A stretch of 64,000 nucleotides of DNA from positions 1-64,000 of the forward strand of contig SFDM01000002.1 of NCBI GenBank assembly GCA_004558205.1. Reading direction: 5' to 3'. Origin of the DNA: Pyramidobacter piscolens. Lineage in GTDB: Bacteria; Synergistota; Synergistia; Synergistales; Dethiosulfovibrionaceae. The notes under the pieces were generated by a model that was not told the DNA's origin, did not search any database, and saw only the letters and a program-made list of their open reading frames with translations. Positions 25,034-34,066 of the stretch are shown piece after piece (the stretch's first letter is position 1; each line of letters begins with the position of its first letter). Both the position numbers and the translations under genes were made by a program.

Positions 25034-26076
25034 TGCCGTTCCTGCGCCTTTCCGCGAAGCTGACCGCAAGCCGCGTCGATATCCACGCCCTTCTCACGGC
25101 GAAGTTCCGCCTCCACGCCCAGTTCTTTCAGGATGTCCATAAAGGGCTTGATGCGGCTCGCCGACGGGCGGGCAAAGCGCGTCCCCGCCACGGGGTTGTA
25201 GGGGATCAAGTTCACGTAGACCTGAAGGTTCTGGAACAGCGTCACCATCTCGTAGGCGCACTGAGGCGTGTCGTTGATGTTCTTGAGAAGCACGTACTCG
25301 ATGGTCAGCCTCACGCCGCTCTTCTTCTGCCAGTATTCCAAAGCGCTGAGCACCGTGCCCAGAGGATAGCGGTCGTTCACGGGCATCAGGCGCGAACGGA
25401 TTTCATCGTTGGGCGCGTGCAGCGACAGGCACAGATAGATGTCCAGCCCCTCGTCGGCCAGCCTGCGGATTCCGTCGGCCACGCCTGAGGTCGAAATGGT
25501 GATGCGGCGCACGCCCATGCCGCGCATCTTGGGCTCCATGAGCATCCGCACGGCCCTGATCACGTTGTCGTAGTTCAAGAGCGGCTCGCCCATGCCCATG
25601 AAGACCACGTTGTTGATGTCGTGCCCCAGATCGGATTCCATGGCGATAAAATGGCCGACGATCTCGCCCGCCGTCAGGTTGCGCGTAAATCCCTGCTGCC
25701 CCGTGGCGCAGAACTCGCAGTGCAGGGGACAGCCCACCTGCGACGAGATACAGGCAGTGTAGTGATTTCCGTGATCCAGAATGACCGATTCGATATACTC
25801 GCCGTCGGCCAGCTTCCAGAGATACTTGCGCGTGCCGTCGGCGGAAACCTGGCGCTGGGCCATTTTGGGCAGCTGGAGGTCGATCTGCTCGGGCAGCCAG
25901 GCGCGCAGGTCCTTCGACAGGTTCGTCATGGCCTGGAAGCTGAAGACTTTTTTCTGATAGATCCACTGGCAGATCTGGTCGGCCACGTAGCGCGGCAGGC
26001 CGAGCTTCTCCTGAACCAGCGACTGCCACTCCGCGAGGCTTAACTCAAAACCGAGAACTTTTCCGTTATTTTCCAT
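25030..26076 (-). CDS. rlmN: 23S rRNA (adenine(2503)-C(2))-methyltransferase RlmN
   Basis: 348 residues. The radical-SAM cluster motif is at Cys116, Cys120, Cys123 (GCPLHCEFCATG), followed by GEIVGHFI and GMGEPLLNYDNV. The conserved C-terminal Cys is in DIDAACGQLRGK. The enzyme methylates A2503 in 23S rRNA and also A37 of some tRNAs. I chose ATG at 26076, preceded by AAGGAAA; the ATG six codons earlier has no ribosome site. Confidence 0.94.
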   Translation of the reverse strand: MENNGKVLGFELSLAEWQSLVQEKLGLPRYVADQICQWIYQKKVFSFQAMTNLSKDLRAWLPEQIDLQLPKMAQRQVSADGTRKYLWKLADGEYIESVILDHGNHYTACISSQVGCPLHCEFCATGQQGFTRNLTAGEIVGHFIAMESDLGHDINNVVFMGMGEPLLNYDNVIRAVRMLMEPKMRGMGVRRITISTSGVADGIRRLADEGLDIYLCLSLHAPNDEIRSRLMPVNDRYPLGTVLSALEYWQKKSGVRLTIEYVLLKNINDTPQCAYEMVTLFQNLQVYVNLIPYNPVAGTRFARPSASRIKPFMDILKELGVEAELRREKGVDIDAACGQLRGKAQERQ

Positions 26077-26270
26077 CGTGCATTTTCCTTTCATGAAGGC
26101 AGCCAGCCACGCACTGTGCGGGACTTACAAAACCGCCTTGCCATTGCAGGGGAAGCATAACAGTTTTATCCATAAATCGCAAGATATCAAAACAAGCGCC
26201 GGCTCCGCGGCAGGCTTTGAAAGATTTCAAGCGGCAGACAATTCACACTAACTTTCAATTAAACAGCTAA

Positions 26271-26436
26271 TACTACTTTGCAATAAAAACGCAAAATGGG
26301 CACTGAGGGGACGACCCGAGGGGTATCCACCAAGCGAGTATAGGCAGGCCGAATAGGCCGAGATAGTCTTTAGCGACTGCATGGCCCCTCGGGCCGGCCC
26401 GGGTCTCTAATTTAGCCGTCTTATTGCCAAATAGTA
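26271..26436 (+). repeat. Structured intergenic repeat R1, copy 2
   Basis: 166 bp. The inner block differs from copies 1 and 3 by one base, in a hairpin loop (GAATA for GAACA). The ends TACTACTTTGCAATAA and TTATTGCCAAATAGTA form an imperfect terminal inverted repeat. It lies in a 557-bp gap with no gene. Confidence 0.85.
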
Positions 26437-26440
26437 TAAA

Positions 26441-26585
26441 CTAATGTCCGGGGATGGCCTGAGGGAAAGCGGCTCCGCTTCGGACATAGTCGAACCGCTT
26501 TTCGGTCCTGCGCAGCTTGCGGCCCCGATCTCCCTCAGGTCGGCCCCTCCAAGGTATTTGGCGCTTCAACTGATAATAGTATTAG
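26441..26585 (-). repeat. R1-related element with a different core
   Basis: Directly adjoins copy 2. On the minus strand it has R1-like outer arms (GGAGGGGCCGACCTGAGGGA with CCCTCAGGCCATCCCCGG) and an R1-like end near TAATACTATTATC. The inner ~70 bases are unrelated to R1 but also fold into short hairpins. It resembles a sister family sharing arms and ends. Confidence 0.6.
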
Positions 26586-26629
26586 AGGGCGTCCTTCCGC
26601 CGCTTCCGCGGCGCTGCAGGACGCCCTCT
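26584..26629 (-). terminator. Terminator of the response regulator gene
   Basis: AGAGGGCGTCCT pairs perfectly with AGGACGCCCTCT, and a further GC-rich hairpin lies in the loop. It starts immediately after the stop codon region. Confidence 0.75.
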
Positions 26630-26633
26630 TTCA

Positions 26634-27251
26634 TTAGATTTTCGGATTGATGTACCCTTTGGACACGGCGAAGATCGCCAGCTTGGAGACGCTTTCATAG
26701 CCCGTCTTGGACAGGATGTTGGCGAAATGGGTCTTCACGGAGTTCAGCGTGATGCAGAGCTTTTCGGCGATCTCCCTGCGGGTCATGCCGTCGCAGATCA
26801 GGCGCAGGATTTCCTTCTCCCGTTCCGTCAGGCCGGCGGGATCCAGCGTTTCAGGCGGCGGCTGCATGGAATAGACGCTCTTGCCAGCGCAGGTGTCGCG
26901 AATCACCGACGCCAGTTCGGCGATGCCCATGTCCTTGTAGATAAAGCTGTCGGCGCCGGCCTTTTTCGCCCTATCGATAAAGGTGACCTCGGGCATGCCC
27001 GTCATCATGACCACGCGGACCGAGGGGTGATTTTTCTTGATCTGCGCCGCCGCGTCCAGCCCGCTGGAGTCGTTTTCGGTGCACACGTCCATGAGCGCCA
27101 GGTCGATTTTGTTCTTCTCACAGTAAAGGTCGGCCAGCGCCGCGTCGGCCAGCGTGGCCGCAACCTCGAAGCCCTCTATCGAGGAAAGGCTCACTTTCAA
27201 GGCCTCGCGCATCATCGCCTGGTCTTCCACGATCATAATCCGAATCATCAC
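26634..27251 (-). CDS. NarL/FixJ-family response regulator (orphan)
   Basis: 205 residues. The receiver domain has VEDQ near the N-terminus, phospho-acceptor Asp55 in LALMDVC, a Thr in MMTGMPE and a Lys in FIYKDMG. The C-terminal LuxR-type helix-turn-helix is LTEREKEILRLICDGMTRRE, then IAEKLCITLNSVKTHFANIL. The start is GTG at 27251, or ATG one codon later; GGGAGA is suitably upstream for either. No histidine kinase is next to it. It is divergent from the secreted-protein region and faces a palindrome (27315-27330) repeated at 30340-30355, which makes it the prime candidate regulator of that region. Confidence 0.85.
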   Translation of the reverse strand: MMIRIMIVEDQAMMREALKVSLSSIEGFEVAATLADAALADLYCEKNKIDLALMDVCTENDSSGLDAAAQIKKNHPSVRVVMMTGMPEVTFIDRAKKAGADSFIYKDMGIAELASVIRDTCAGKSVYSMQPPPETLDPAGLTEREKEILRLICDGMTRREIAEKLCITLNSVKTHFANILSKTGYESVSKLAIFAVSKGYINPKI

Positions 27252-27306
27252 TCATCACTCTCCCTTTATTTTATCATATCTTTTTTTAGGAATAATTTCC
27301 ACCGCC

Positions 27307-27357
27307 AAAATTCTTCATCCCTTTGGGTGATGTTTTTTCCCGCAAGGGTGTTATTAT
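27307..27357 (+). promoter_or_regulatory. Palindromic promoter box, copy 1
   Basis: AAAATTCTTCA-T-CCCTTTGGGTGATGT matches 30332-30358 at all but one position. The core TCATCC-CTTT-GGGTGA is an inverted repeat. TATTAT at 27352-27357 lies 21 bp downstream and fits as a -10, so the palindrome occupies the -35 zone, as expected for an activator-dependent promoter reading toward 27679. Confidence 0.65.
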
Positions 27358-27678
27358 CTATTTTAACCTTCAATAACTCCGCAGCAAGGCTTAATAATCG
27401 GTATTCCCTATGCGGCAGCGCTCTTCGCTTTCCTCAAAAAGCGAACCTGAAAAAAACAACCGAGGCCTGACCCTTAAGGCACCAGCGTCCTCCACGGCTT
27501 CGACCGCTAAGGGCGCGTCAGCGCAGGGCGGTTTTTTTTCGAAGACCGCCCTTCAACTTGTCCGCACTCCCCACTTCCTGGTAAAAAATCAAGACTTTCC
27601 GTAAGGGAGATTTTGTGGTAAAAATATCCATGCGGTTCAATCTGAATCCAGAAAAACGAATAAGAAGGAGGATTATTT
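27358..27678 (+). other. Long leader before the first secreted-protein gene
   Basis: About 320 nt with no reading frame worth calling. It contains a hairpin (AGGGCGGT with ACCGCCCT, T-run in the loop) near 27524-27552. Near 27608-27625 the block GGGAGATTTTGTGGTAAAAA resembles GGGAAGTTTTTGTGATAAAA at 38976-38995, in front of the paralogous gene at 39037, and may be a second, gene-proximal promoter. Confidence 0.4.
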
Positions 27679-29031
27679 ATGTCGAAACATCCCTTTTTTC
27701 TTGCCGTGGTTTGCGGCATTACGCTGATTTCGACGCCAGCACTAAGCATGACAGCCGCGGAACGACAAAGCGAGGAACGGAACCTCAAAAGCGAGATCAG
27801 CTTCGCGGCCCACTACGTGAAAGAATACGAAGCGGAAGTGGCGCGCAGCCGAGGGGGCGGCGGCACCATGCTGTACCGCAACCAGACACAGGCGCTCTCG
27901 CGCGTCCGTTCCCTGATGGAACGCTACCCCGACGATCCTCGGGTCCAGGAGCTTTACAACCGCGTCCGTTCCGCGCTGAAGCGCAGCAAGGGCGACTTTA
28001 TTGAAATAACTCCCGAGATGGTCAAATACCTGACCGACGAGGAAAACATGCGAAAGTATTTTGCCGACCTCAGCGCCCGCGAATGGGAAAAGATGACCGG
28101 CCAGGTCAAGGACAGCCTCATCTCCAAAACGTTCCCAGTCCCCGACTTCGACACGGTTTCGGTGGAGGAGCTGAAAGACCGCTACGTCCTGCTGGACAGC
28201 GTGGAATATCCGCGCAACCAGTTTATGGGCGCCTCGGGAGAATATGTCGCCGTAGGGAAGAGGTCTTCGGGATTTTATTTCGTGGATATCGGGGGAAGAA
28301 GCTGGCTGGGGCCCTATGAGGCCGTAAAACGCTACCGCCGCCTCGTGGACACCACCATGGCGGAGGTTCAGAAATGGTCCCTGCTGGGCAAAATAACGGG
28401 AATCGCCATGGAGGTTCCCGAAGCGGGGCAGCACAAGGTGGGAAGTTTCCAGTTCGGCTGGATCGTCACGCCTGTGGCGCTTTACGTTCCAGGACACGTG
28501 ATGGGGCTCTGCGACGCAACACAGGAGAGTTCGGGACGCTTTATCGGCGAGGAGCAGGTAAGCGCCATCAAAGACAGCTGGTACACCGTCAAGTCCGTAC
28601 CCGAGGACGTTACGCCCGAAAGGCTCATGGAAATTTTCATGACCGCCATCAAGGAGAAGAACTACGACCTTTACGTGAACTGCATCGACCCGGGACACGA
28701 CCGCAAGGACCTGAACGAAGCCGAGCTGCGGCAGCATTGGGACATGCACCAGCGAAGGTTCCACCAGGAATACGTCCACGGCACCTTTTCCAAGGCAAAA
28801 ATCTCAGTTTTGAAAGGTTTTGACGACAACAACGACATGGAAAACTTTTTCCTGGAGGATCAGGATAAAGAGCAACTCCGCAAGATAGCCGGCGCCAAGG
28901 TAGAACAGGCCGTCGTGGAAAGCCGCGGTTGGGACAAGAACGGACGCCAGGTGGGACAGCCGAATTCACACAGCCTGCGGCGCGTCGGCGGCGGACGCTG
29001 GTATGTTTATGATTACATGAGATGGTTTTAA
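27679..29031 (+). CDS. Secreted protein of unknown family, paralogue A1
   Basis: 450 residues with a signal peptide ending near TPALS. Co-linear and highly similar to the 450-residue product at 39037-40389. Shared landmarks in order: HYVKEYEAEV with SRGGGGT, the YPDDPRVQELY helical repeat, a MGASGEYV / GPYEAVKRYRR central domain, and a C-terminal domain running from VTPERLMEIFM to VGGGRWYVYD. The C-terminal domain, by pattern (helices, then sheet ending in G-x-W-Y-V-x-D), could be NTF2-like. No catalytic motif is seen. AAGGAGG precedes the ATG. It is followed 21 bp later by B1; the pair forms a module that is repeated at 39.0 kb. Confidence 0.75.
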   Translation: MSKHPFFLAVVCGITLISTPALSMTAAERQSEERNLKSEISFAAHYVKEYEAEVARSRGGGGTMLYRNQTQALSRVRSLMERYPDDPRVQELYNRVRSALKRSKGDFIEITPEMVKYLTDEENMRKYFADLSAREWEKMTGQVKDSLISKTFPVPDFDTVSVEELKDRYVLLDSVEYPRNQFMGASGEYVAVGKRSSGFYFVDIGGRSWLGPYEAVKRYRRLVDTTMAEVQKWSLLGKITGIAMEVPEAGQHKVGSFQFGWIVTPVALYVPGHVMGLCDATQESSGRFIGEEQVSAIKDSWYTVKSVPEDVTPERLMEIFMTAIKEKNYDLYVNCIDPGHDRKDLNEAELRQHWDMHQRRFHQEYVHGTFSKAKISVLKGFDDNNDMENFFLEDQDKEQLRKIAGAKVEQAVVESRGWDKNGRQVGQPNSHSLRRVGGGRWYVYDYMRWF

Positions 29032-29052
29032 AGAAAGGAGGGTCTTTTCGAT

Positions 29053-30114
29053 ATGAAACGACTGTTTGCAGCGTTCTGCGCGGGAGTCCTTCTGTTCGCC
29101 TCGGCAGGCCGGCTCTGGGCTCAGGGAGAAATAAACGAAGGCTTCGACTTTTCCGAAGAGGACGCTCAAAAAAACGTCTACTCTCTGGAAATGATGCGCA
29201 GCAGCCTGAAGGAGACGAAAACGCGTTTCGCTGATCATCTGGCGTCACGGATAAAGCCCGACCAGTGGGTAGCGGATTCTCAGATCAAAGAGGCCTGCGC
29301 GCCCTGGAAACAGAGCCTGTTCAAGCTCGATTACCACTATGTGGGATCAGCGCGGGATAAACGCCGGGCGCATGCGCTTTTAGATCTGATCGCCACCCGC
29401 GAGTATGCCGTCCGTTTGCGTGTGACAGACGTTCTGGACGTTCTCACAGAAGAGCGAATCATGCGCTGGCACTGGAAGCTGAAAGACCTCGCGGATTCCC
29501 TGGAGCAGGCCTACCCCGACGTCATAAGCCTAGCCAGAGGCTTGATAGAGGGGAAACAGACAATACTTTCCTACATTCCCTCAGACGAGAAATTCACGAT
29601 GCAGGGCCTGCGCCGCCAATACAGCATGGGGCGGTTTCAAGAGTATTGCAGTTGGGAAGGCGGCGTAAGAAGCCGCGCGAACATCCTCTACGCCATCGAC
29701 ACAAACACGTCAGGCTATGATGACGACCTTCTGAAAAAGATACAGGAGAGCGCTAAAAAGGTAAAAGGCTCCATCGAAAAGGCGCGAGCCGTCCTGGCGG
29801 AGCATCAGCCCGTCATCCTGGCGGCAAAGGAACCGGAACTTATAGAGCTAATTAACGCAGAATCGCGTGTTCTCGACGCCGTTCAGACCTTTTTGGACAG
29901 CCTGGAGAAACAGATCAACACCCTTTTAAGCTGGGACAGCAAGGCCGGGCAGATACTTCACTACAGTTTTGTGCCGCGCCCCTTCGAGCAAATGGCCCAA
30001 TCTTTCAAGGGCGGCACGCCCTACGTAAAGATGCTGCGGGACATGGCGGCGGAGCTAAAGCGAGAAGTGGAGCGCAAATGGAAGCAGAACAACGAATGGA
30101 GGGGCGTGAAGTAA
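29053..30114 (+). CDS. Secreted helical protein of unknown family, paralogue B1
   Basis: 353 residues with a signal peptide ending near RLWA. The mature N-terminus EGFDFSEEDAQ is shared with the product at 40417 (EGFDFTDEETQ). The rest is mostly alpha-helical, with long heptad-like stretches near 230-300, and similarity to the paralogue is much weaker than between A1 and A2. No catalytic motif is apparent. Gene order A then B with short spacing is the same at both loci, so the two products probably act together outside the cytoplasmic membrane. Confidence 0.72.
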   Translation: MKRLFAAFCAGVLLFASAGRLWAQGEINEGFDFSEEDAQKNVYSLEMMRSSLKETKTRFADHLASRIKPDQWVADSQIKEACAPWKQSLFKLDYHYVGSARDKRRAHALLDLIATREYAVRLRVTDVLDVLTEERIMRWHWKLKDLADSLEQAYPDVISLARGLIEGKQTILSYIPSDEKFTMQGLRRQYSMGRFQEYCSWEGGVRSRANILYAIDTNTSGYDDDLLKKIQESAKKVKGSIEKARAVLAEHQPVILAAKEPELIELINAESRVLDAVQTFLDSLEKQINTLLSWDSKAGQILHYSFVPRPFEQMAQSFKGGTPYVKMLRDMAAELKREVERKWKQNNEWRGVK

Positions 30115-30254
30115 TCGGCAAAACCGAGAAGAATAGGGGCTCAGTGCCTGTGAATTAAGAGGTTGGCATACAAAGCGGAAGCGTTCGGCGCCCGTCTCCG
30201 TTTTGCAGCCGCGCCCCTTGCGGCCTCACAAGTTATTTAATTTAATTTTAATTA

Positions 30255-30305
30255 TTACATAAAAGCCAGACCACGACAACCGTTCGCGGCCTGGCTTTTA
30301 TGTAA
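30255..30305 (+). terminator. Terminator of the A1-B1 unit
   Basis: A 15-bp perfect stem (TTACATAAAAGCCAG with CTGGCTTTTATGTAA) lies 140 bp after the B1 stop. Confidence 0.75.
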
Positions 30306-30331
30306 GAGGCACATGTCGTGCGGCTCGGGAA

Positions 30332-30383
30332 AAAATTCTTCACCCCTTTGGGTGATGTATTTTTTCTTATAAAGGGCTATGAT
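30332..30383 (+). promoter_or_regulatory. Palindromic promoter box, copy 2
   Basis: TCACCC-CTTT-GGGTGA at 30340-30355 lies within a block almost identical to 27307-27333. TATGAT at 30378-30383 occupies the -10 position, 22 bp after the palindrome. Similarity continues past the -10 (CTTTAGCATCAATAGCTC against TTTTAACCTTCAATAACTC), so whole promoters are homologous. Confidence 0.65.
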
Positions 30384-30449
30384 TCACTTTAGCATCAATA
30401 GCTCTGTGCCGCCAATACAGAGACAGCAGACAGAAGGAGGCGATGCGCC

Positions 30450-30932
30450 ATTCGATGGAAGGACGGGAGGCTTTACGCCGGGCAGTTCAGCATAGCCGTT
30501 CCCAACGGGATTTATGTTGACAACAGTTCTTTTTCCGAAGGCGTTCCTGAGTGGGGTGAAAGCATCCGCCTCGGGGACGCCCAACACCGTTTCGTGATCG
30601 AGATCGGCGACGATTTTTTCAGAGAATCGCCTGACCTCTCGATCAGCGAGTACATCCAGAGCTTCAGCCTCGGCCCATCTGAAATCCTGGGGCGCGCCTC
30701 AATCCGCCGGGGCGAGCTGCAGGGGGCCAGCCTCCGTTTCAAGGAGCCTCGGCGGCAGGCCGAGACGCTTCTCGAGTACCTGACCTGCAAAACCGCCGGC
30801 GGCAGAGGCGTTTCCATCACCGTCAGGGCGCTTGCTCCGGAAACCATCGACTCTGCTTTAAAAATTTCCGAAGTCGAAATGATCATGAACAGTCTTGAAT
30901 TTAAGCGAGGCTTCGAGGATAATTATTTATAA
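30450..30932 (+). pseudogene. Start-less paralogue of the secreted C/D proteins
   Basis: An open frame of about 160 codons carries a DcrB/PsbP-like pattern: QFSIAVPNGIYVDN, then FVIEIGDDFF, then a C-terminal VSITVRALAPETIDSALKI with MNSLEFK, matching the N-terminal domains at 31081 and 32303. From the in-frame stop at 30399 to GTG at 30594 there is no ATG, GTG or TTG in this frame. A strong AAGGAGG at 30434-30440 is followed nine bases on by ATT (30450). There is no signal peptide. It is either decayed, or translated from ATT or from GTG at 30594 (112 residues). It follows promoter box copy 2. Confidence 0.6.
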
Positions 30933-31014
30933 CCCTCTCGATCATGCAGGCACAGGGGACAGTTTTTTTACGGCCAAACGCAAAAATACGCGTTTTAGTC
31001 CAGGGAGCTGAAAA

Positions 31015-31030
31015 TGTTCTACGTGGAACA
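31015..31030. promoter_or_regulatory. parS-like palindrome with one mismatch
   Basis: TGTTCTACGTGGAACA differs from the three perfect copies in this window at one base. It lies 50 bp before the gene at 31081. Confidence 0.45.
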
Positions 31031-31080
31031 TTTTCACAGAAAATTTTCACATCTCATATCATAATCAGGAGGTAACAGTC

Positions 31081-32298
31081 ATGACATTGAAGAGAAAAAC
31101 CACGGGAATCGGCGCGGCGCTGCTTCTCACGGCGCTGGCGGGCACGGCCTTCGCTTCGCCCGAAAGCGACGCCGTCAAGGCGTCGGGAGTTCCGGCCACG
31201 CTGAAAATCGCCACGGTGACCATCCCCAAGAGCTGGAAACCGGGGCAGCAGCCTTCCGACAGCAATACGGCCTTTTCCTTCGCCGACCCCGAACTGACGC
31301 GGAAAAGGAACCGCTTCTGCGTCACTACGTCCACCAGCTACGCGCCCACGGAGGCCACGCTGTACAAAAGGCTCGCCACCAATGCAAAACTGTCCGGCGC
31401 CTACGGCGTGGAAAAAATTGTGGTCGCCGGCTCTCCCGCCTACGTAACGGTACTGCCGTCGGGCGACAGGCGCCCAGACGGCACTCCCTATGCGAACATC
31501 CGCATCGGCGGCGCCTGGCCCGCCAACGGCAAGGTTGAAACCTTTACGATCGAGTTCTTCATGAGCACGCTGGATTTCAAAAAGTCCTTCACCGAAGCCT
31601 ATAACAAAGGCGAACTGGAAGATCCCGAAGTGCAGGCCGTGCTTGAGACTCTGGCCTTCACTAACCCCAAGGTGAACCAGTTCTTCGCGGAGCGTCTTGC
31701 TGAAGTCAAGGCCGCGGACGAACAAGAGGCGGCCATCCTGGCAAAATTACCGGAGTTTGAAAAAGCCGACGTGCCCGAGACGCCCGAAACGGTCCTTCTG
31801 GGCGAATGGAAAGCGGGCTCGTCCACGCTAGTCTTCAACGCCGACGGCAGCGTCACCGTGAAGGACGCATGGAAGGTGGCCGACGGCAAGCCCGTGGTCA
31901 CCCTGCCCACTGCCCTCGCCTACGACGGCGGAGAGCTGTCCAGCGCCGTGGAAGGCGCGAAGGTGACCTACGCCAAAGCCCTCTCGCCCGAAGCGCCCGC
32001 CGCATCCAATGAAGCCATCGTGGGCGTCTGGAACATGAAGGGAGCTCTGCTGCGCTCCCAGCCTATGGACGCCGCGAAGACGGCCTACTACTTCCCCGAG
32101 CAGGCCCTCAAGATCCAGTTCCTCCCCAACGGCTCCGTCAAAACGGGCAGCGATTACTCCGGCGTCTGGGAAAAGGACGGCGATGGCTATAAAGTCAGCG
32201 TCGTCAAAGGCGCTTTCAAGGGATTGCCCTTCGCCTTCGACGGCGAAAAGCTCCTGTGCTCCCGCAGCGACGCCGTGAAGATCATTTATGGGAAGTAG
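31081..32298 (+). CDS. Secreted protein C: DcrB/PsbP-like domain plus two GxW repeat domains
   Basis: 405 residues with a signal peptide ending near GTAFA. Residues about 25-195 have a PsbP/DcrB-like pattern (PATLKIATVTIPKSW at the start, VLETLAFTN at the end). Two shorter beta domains follow, each opening with G-x-W: LLGEWKAGSSTLVFNADGSV and IVGVWNMKG, then IQFLPNGSV. The F-x-x-[DN]-G-[ST]-V pattern resembles small lipocalin-like domains. AGGAGG precedes the ATG. The next gene starts five bases after this stop and encodes an expanded relative, so C and D arose by tandem duplication. Function unknown. Confidence 0.72.
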   Translation: MTLKRKTTGIGAALLLTALAGTAFASPESDAVKASGVPATLKIATVTIPKSWKPGQQPSDSNTAFSFADPELTRKRNRFCVTTSTSYAPTEATLYKRLATNAKLSGAYGVEKIVVAGSPAYVTVLPSGDRRPDGTPYANIRIGGAWPANGKVETFTIEFFMSTLDFKKSFTEAYNKGELEDPEVQAVLETLAFTNPKVNQFFAERLAEVKAADEQEAAILAKLPEFEKADVPETPETVLLGEWKAGSSTLVFNADGSVTVKDAWKVADGKPVVTLPTALAYDGGELSSAVEGAKVTYAKALSPEAPAASNEAIVGVWNMKGALLRSQPMDAAKTAYYFPEQALKIQFLPNGSVKTGSDYSGVWEKDGDGYKVSVVKGAFKGLPFAFDGEKLLCSRSDAVKIIYGK

Positions 32299-32302
32299 AA
32301 CC

Positions 32303-33946
32303 ATGACGACTCTCAAAAAGATTCTAACGGCAGTCTGCGCGCTGGCCCTCGGGGCTTCGGCGGCTTTCGCGGCTCCCGACGCAGGCAGCGTCAGGGTGCC
32401 GGGCGTTCCCTACAACGGCAGGATCGCTGCGGTGCTTATGCCCCAGGGCTGGCAGAAGGGCACCTTTGACTCCACAACCTGGCTTGACCTGGTGGCTCCC
32501 GGCGACAGCAAAGCCCGCCCCACCGTCCGCTTCGAGAAGAAAAACATGTACTCACGCTCCGAGCAGGAATTCCTCGACAAATTCCAGGGCGAAGCCCAGA
32601 AGGCCGGCGCGCGGAGAGTTCAAAAGGCCCGCGTGGGCGGACAGCTGTTCTATTTCTACCTGACGCCCTCCAAAAAGCGCCCCGTTCGCGGCGAAGCGGC
32701 CCTCTACGACATGAAGATGGCCTCGGACTGGCCGAGAAAATCGGGAAGCTTCCGCGACTGTATGACCATCGCCGTCACGGGCCGTCCCCTGATGGGAAAC
32801 TGGACCGAGGACAAGGCGGCAGAGCTGATCCACAAGGGACTCCTGAACGACGCCCCCGTTATGGCCATCCTTCAGAGCGTGGCCTTCACGGACGCGCCCT
32901 TCACTCCCCTCGCAGTTCAACAGCCGGCGCAGCCTCCGATCGGGGGGAATCCTGAGCCCGCCTCCGCGCTGGAAGAAGCTGTCAGGATAGGCAGAATAGC
33001 GGGAATCTGGAAGCCTGTCATGCTCAAAGTAGCAGGGCGGGACCTTGAGGGTTCCGAGATGGAAGAAGCCGCCGCGGGCAAAAAGCGCACCTTCATCTTC
33101 AACGCCGACGGAACCTTCTCCTACGAGCCCAAGATCCTCACCTGGACGCCCAAGGAAGGCCAGCAGGCGAGCTATGTCTTCGGCGACCTAAGCGGCAGGC
33201 TCTGGTTTGAAAAAGGACAGCTCCATTTCCAGGATGGAGAGGGTTTCCACTTTGTTTACGACAAGGTCCCCAATCCCAACCCCTCCGACGCGGAACTGCT
33301 GGCCGGCGTCATCGGCGAGTGGCAGGCCGTAGAGGTTATCGAGAACGAAAAAACAGCCATGGGCGAGGACCTGGGATTCGCCATGCGCCGGAACAGCTTC
33401 AGGATCGACAAGATGCAGATTCGCGCCGACGGCGCCATAAACAGCGATTTCCGCGAGGGAACCTGGAAGATCGAAAACGGACAGGTGCTCTTCGACTTCG
33501 ACGGCTTGCAGCTTCAGGCCTTCCCCGGACGGATCGAGGCCGCGAACGGCAAGGGAGCACGCTGTATCTACGTTCCAGCGGAACGCGCCGCGTCTCACCG
33601 CTCGGTCTTCCAGGCCGAATACGAGGAGCGGGAGCGCCAGGCCGCCAAGGACGAGCCCGTCATCGGCCTCTGGATTCCCTTCGCCGGAGAGGACGCCAAG
33701 GGGAATCAGACCGTGGGCGAGAGCTTTACCCGATTCTACGGAAGCACGGCGCTACCCCTGCTGATCGTCTCCGACGGGACCATCCGTGAGGACGGCAAGG
33801 TCAGGGGCAGCTGGCGCAACGACGGCGGCTACATCTTCAACATTACGGAGGGCCGCTACAAAGGGCGCGTTCTCTCCTTCGACGGCACGGTGCTTCAGAT
33901 GGTCTACAGCGACAACATGACCTTTAGGTATATGAAGAAACGTTAA
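32303..33946 (+). CDS. Secreted protein D: DcrB/PsbP-like domain plus three GxW repeat domains
   Basis: 547 residues with a signal peptide ending near AAFA. The N-terminal domain (about 25-195: NGRIAAVLMPQGW through AILQSVAFTD) parallels protein C. Three GxW units follow: IAGIWKPVMLK with FIFNADGTFSYEP, VIGEWQAVEVI with IRADGAINSDF, and VIGLWIPFAG with IVSDGTIREDG. Against C there is one extra unit and longer loops. I chose ATG at 32303, which has GGAAG upstream; an ATG five codons earlier overlaps the C gene. No catalytic motif is visible; it may be a binding or structural envelope protein. Confidence 0.72.
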   Translation: MTTLKKILTAVCALALGASAAFAAPDAGSVRVPGVPYNGRIAAVLMPQGWQKGTFDSTTWLDLVAPGDSKARPTVRFEKKNMYSRSEQEFLDKFQGEAQKAGARRVQKARVGGQLFYFYLTPSKKRPVRGEAALYDMKMASDWPRKSGSFRDCMTIAVTGRPLMGNWTEDKAAELIHKGLLNDAPVMAILQSVAFTDAPFTPLAVQQPAQPPIGGNPEPASALEEAVRIGRIAGIWKPVMLKVAGRDLEGSEMEEAAAGKKRTFIFNADGTFSYEPKILTWTPKEGQQASYVFGDLSGRLWFEKGQLHFQDGEGFHFVYDKVPNPNPSDAELLAGVIGEWQAVEVIENEKTAMGEDLGFAMRRNSFRIDKMQIRADGAINSDFREGTWKIENGQVLFDFDGLQLQAFPGRIEAANGKGARCIYVPAERAASHRSVFQAEYEERERQAAKDEPVIGLWIPFAGEDAKGNQTVGESFTRFYGSTALPLLIVSDGTIREDGKVRGSWRNDGGYIFNITEGRYKGRVLSFDGTVLQMVYSDNMTFRYMKKR

Positions 33947-34066
33947 ACCTTCGGGCTGTTTATGCCGAAAAGGGCTTCACCGGCTCCATACTTAGAAGTC
34001 CGCCCCCGGCTCCGCCGGTTTACAGATAAGCAGTATCAGACTTCAAAAGAGAAAGAAGGCGGTTCT

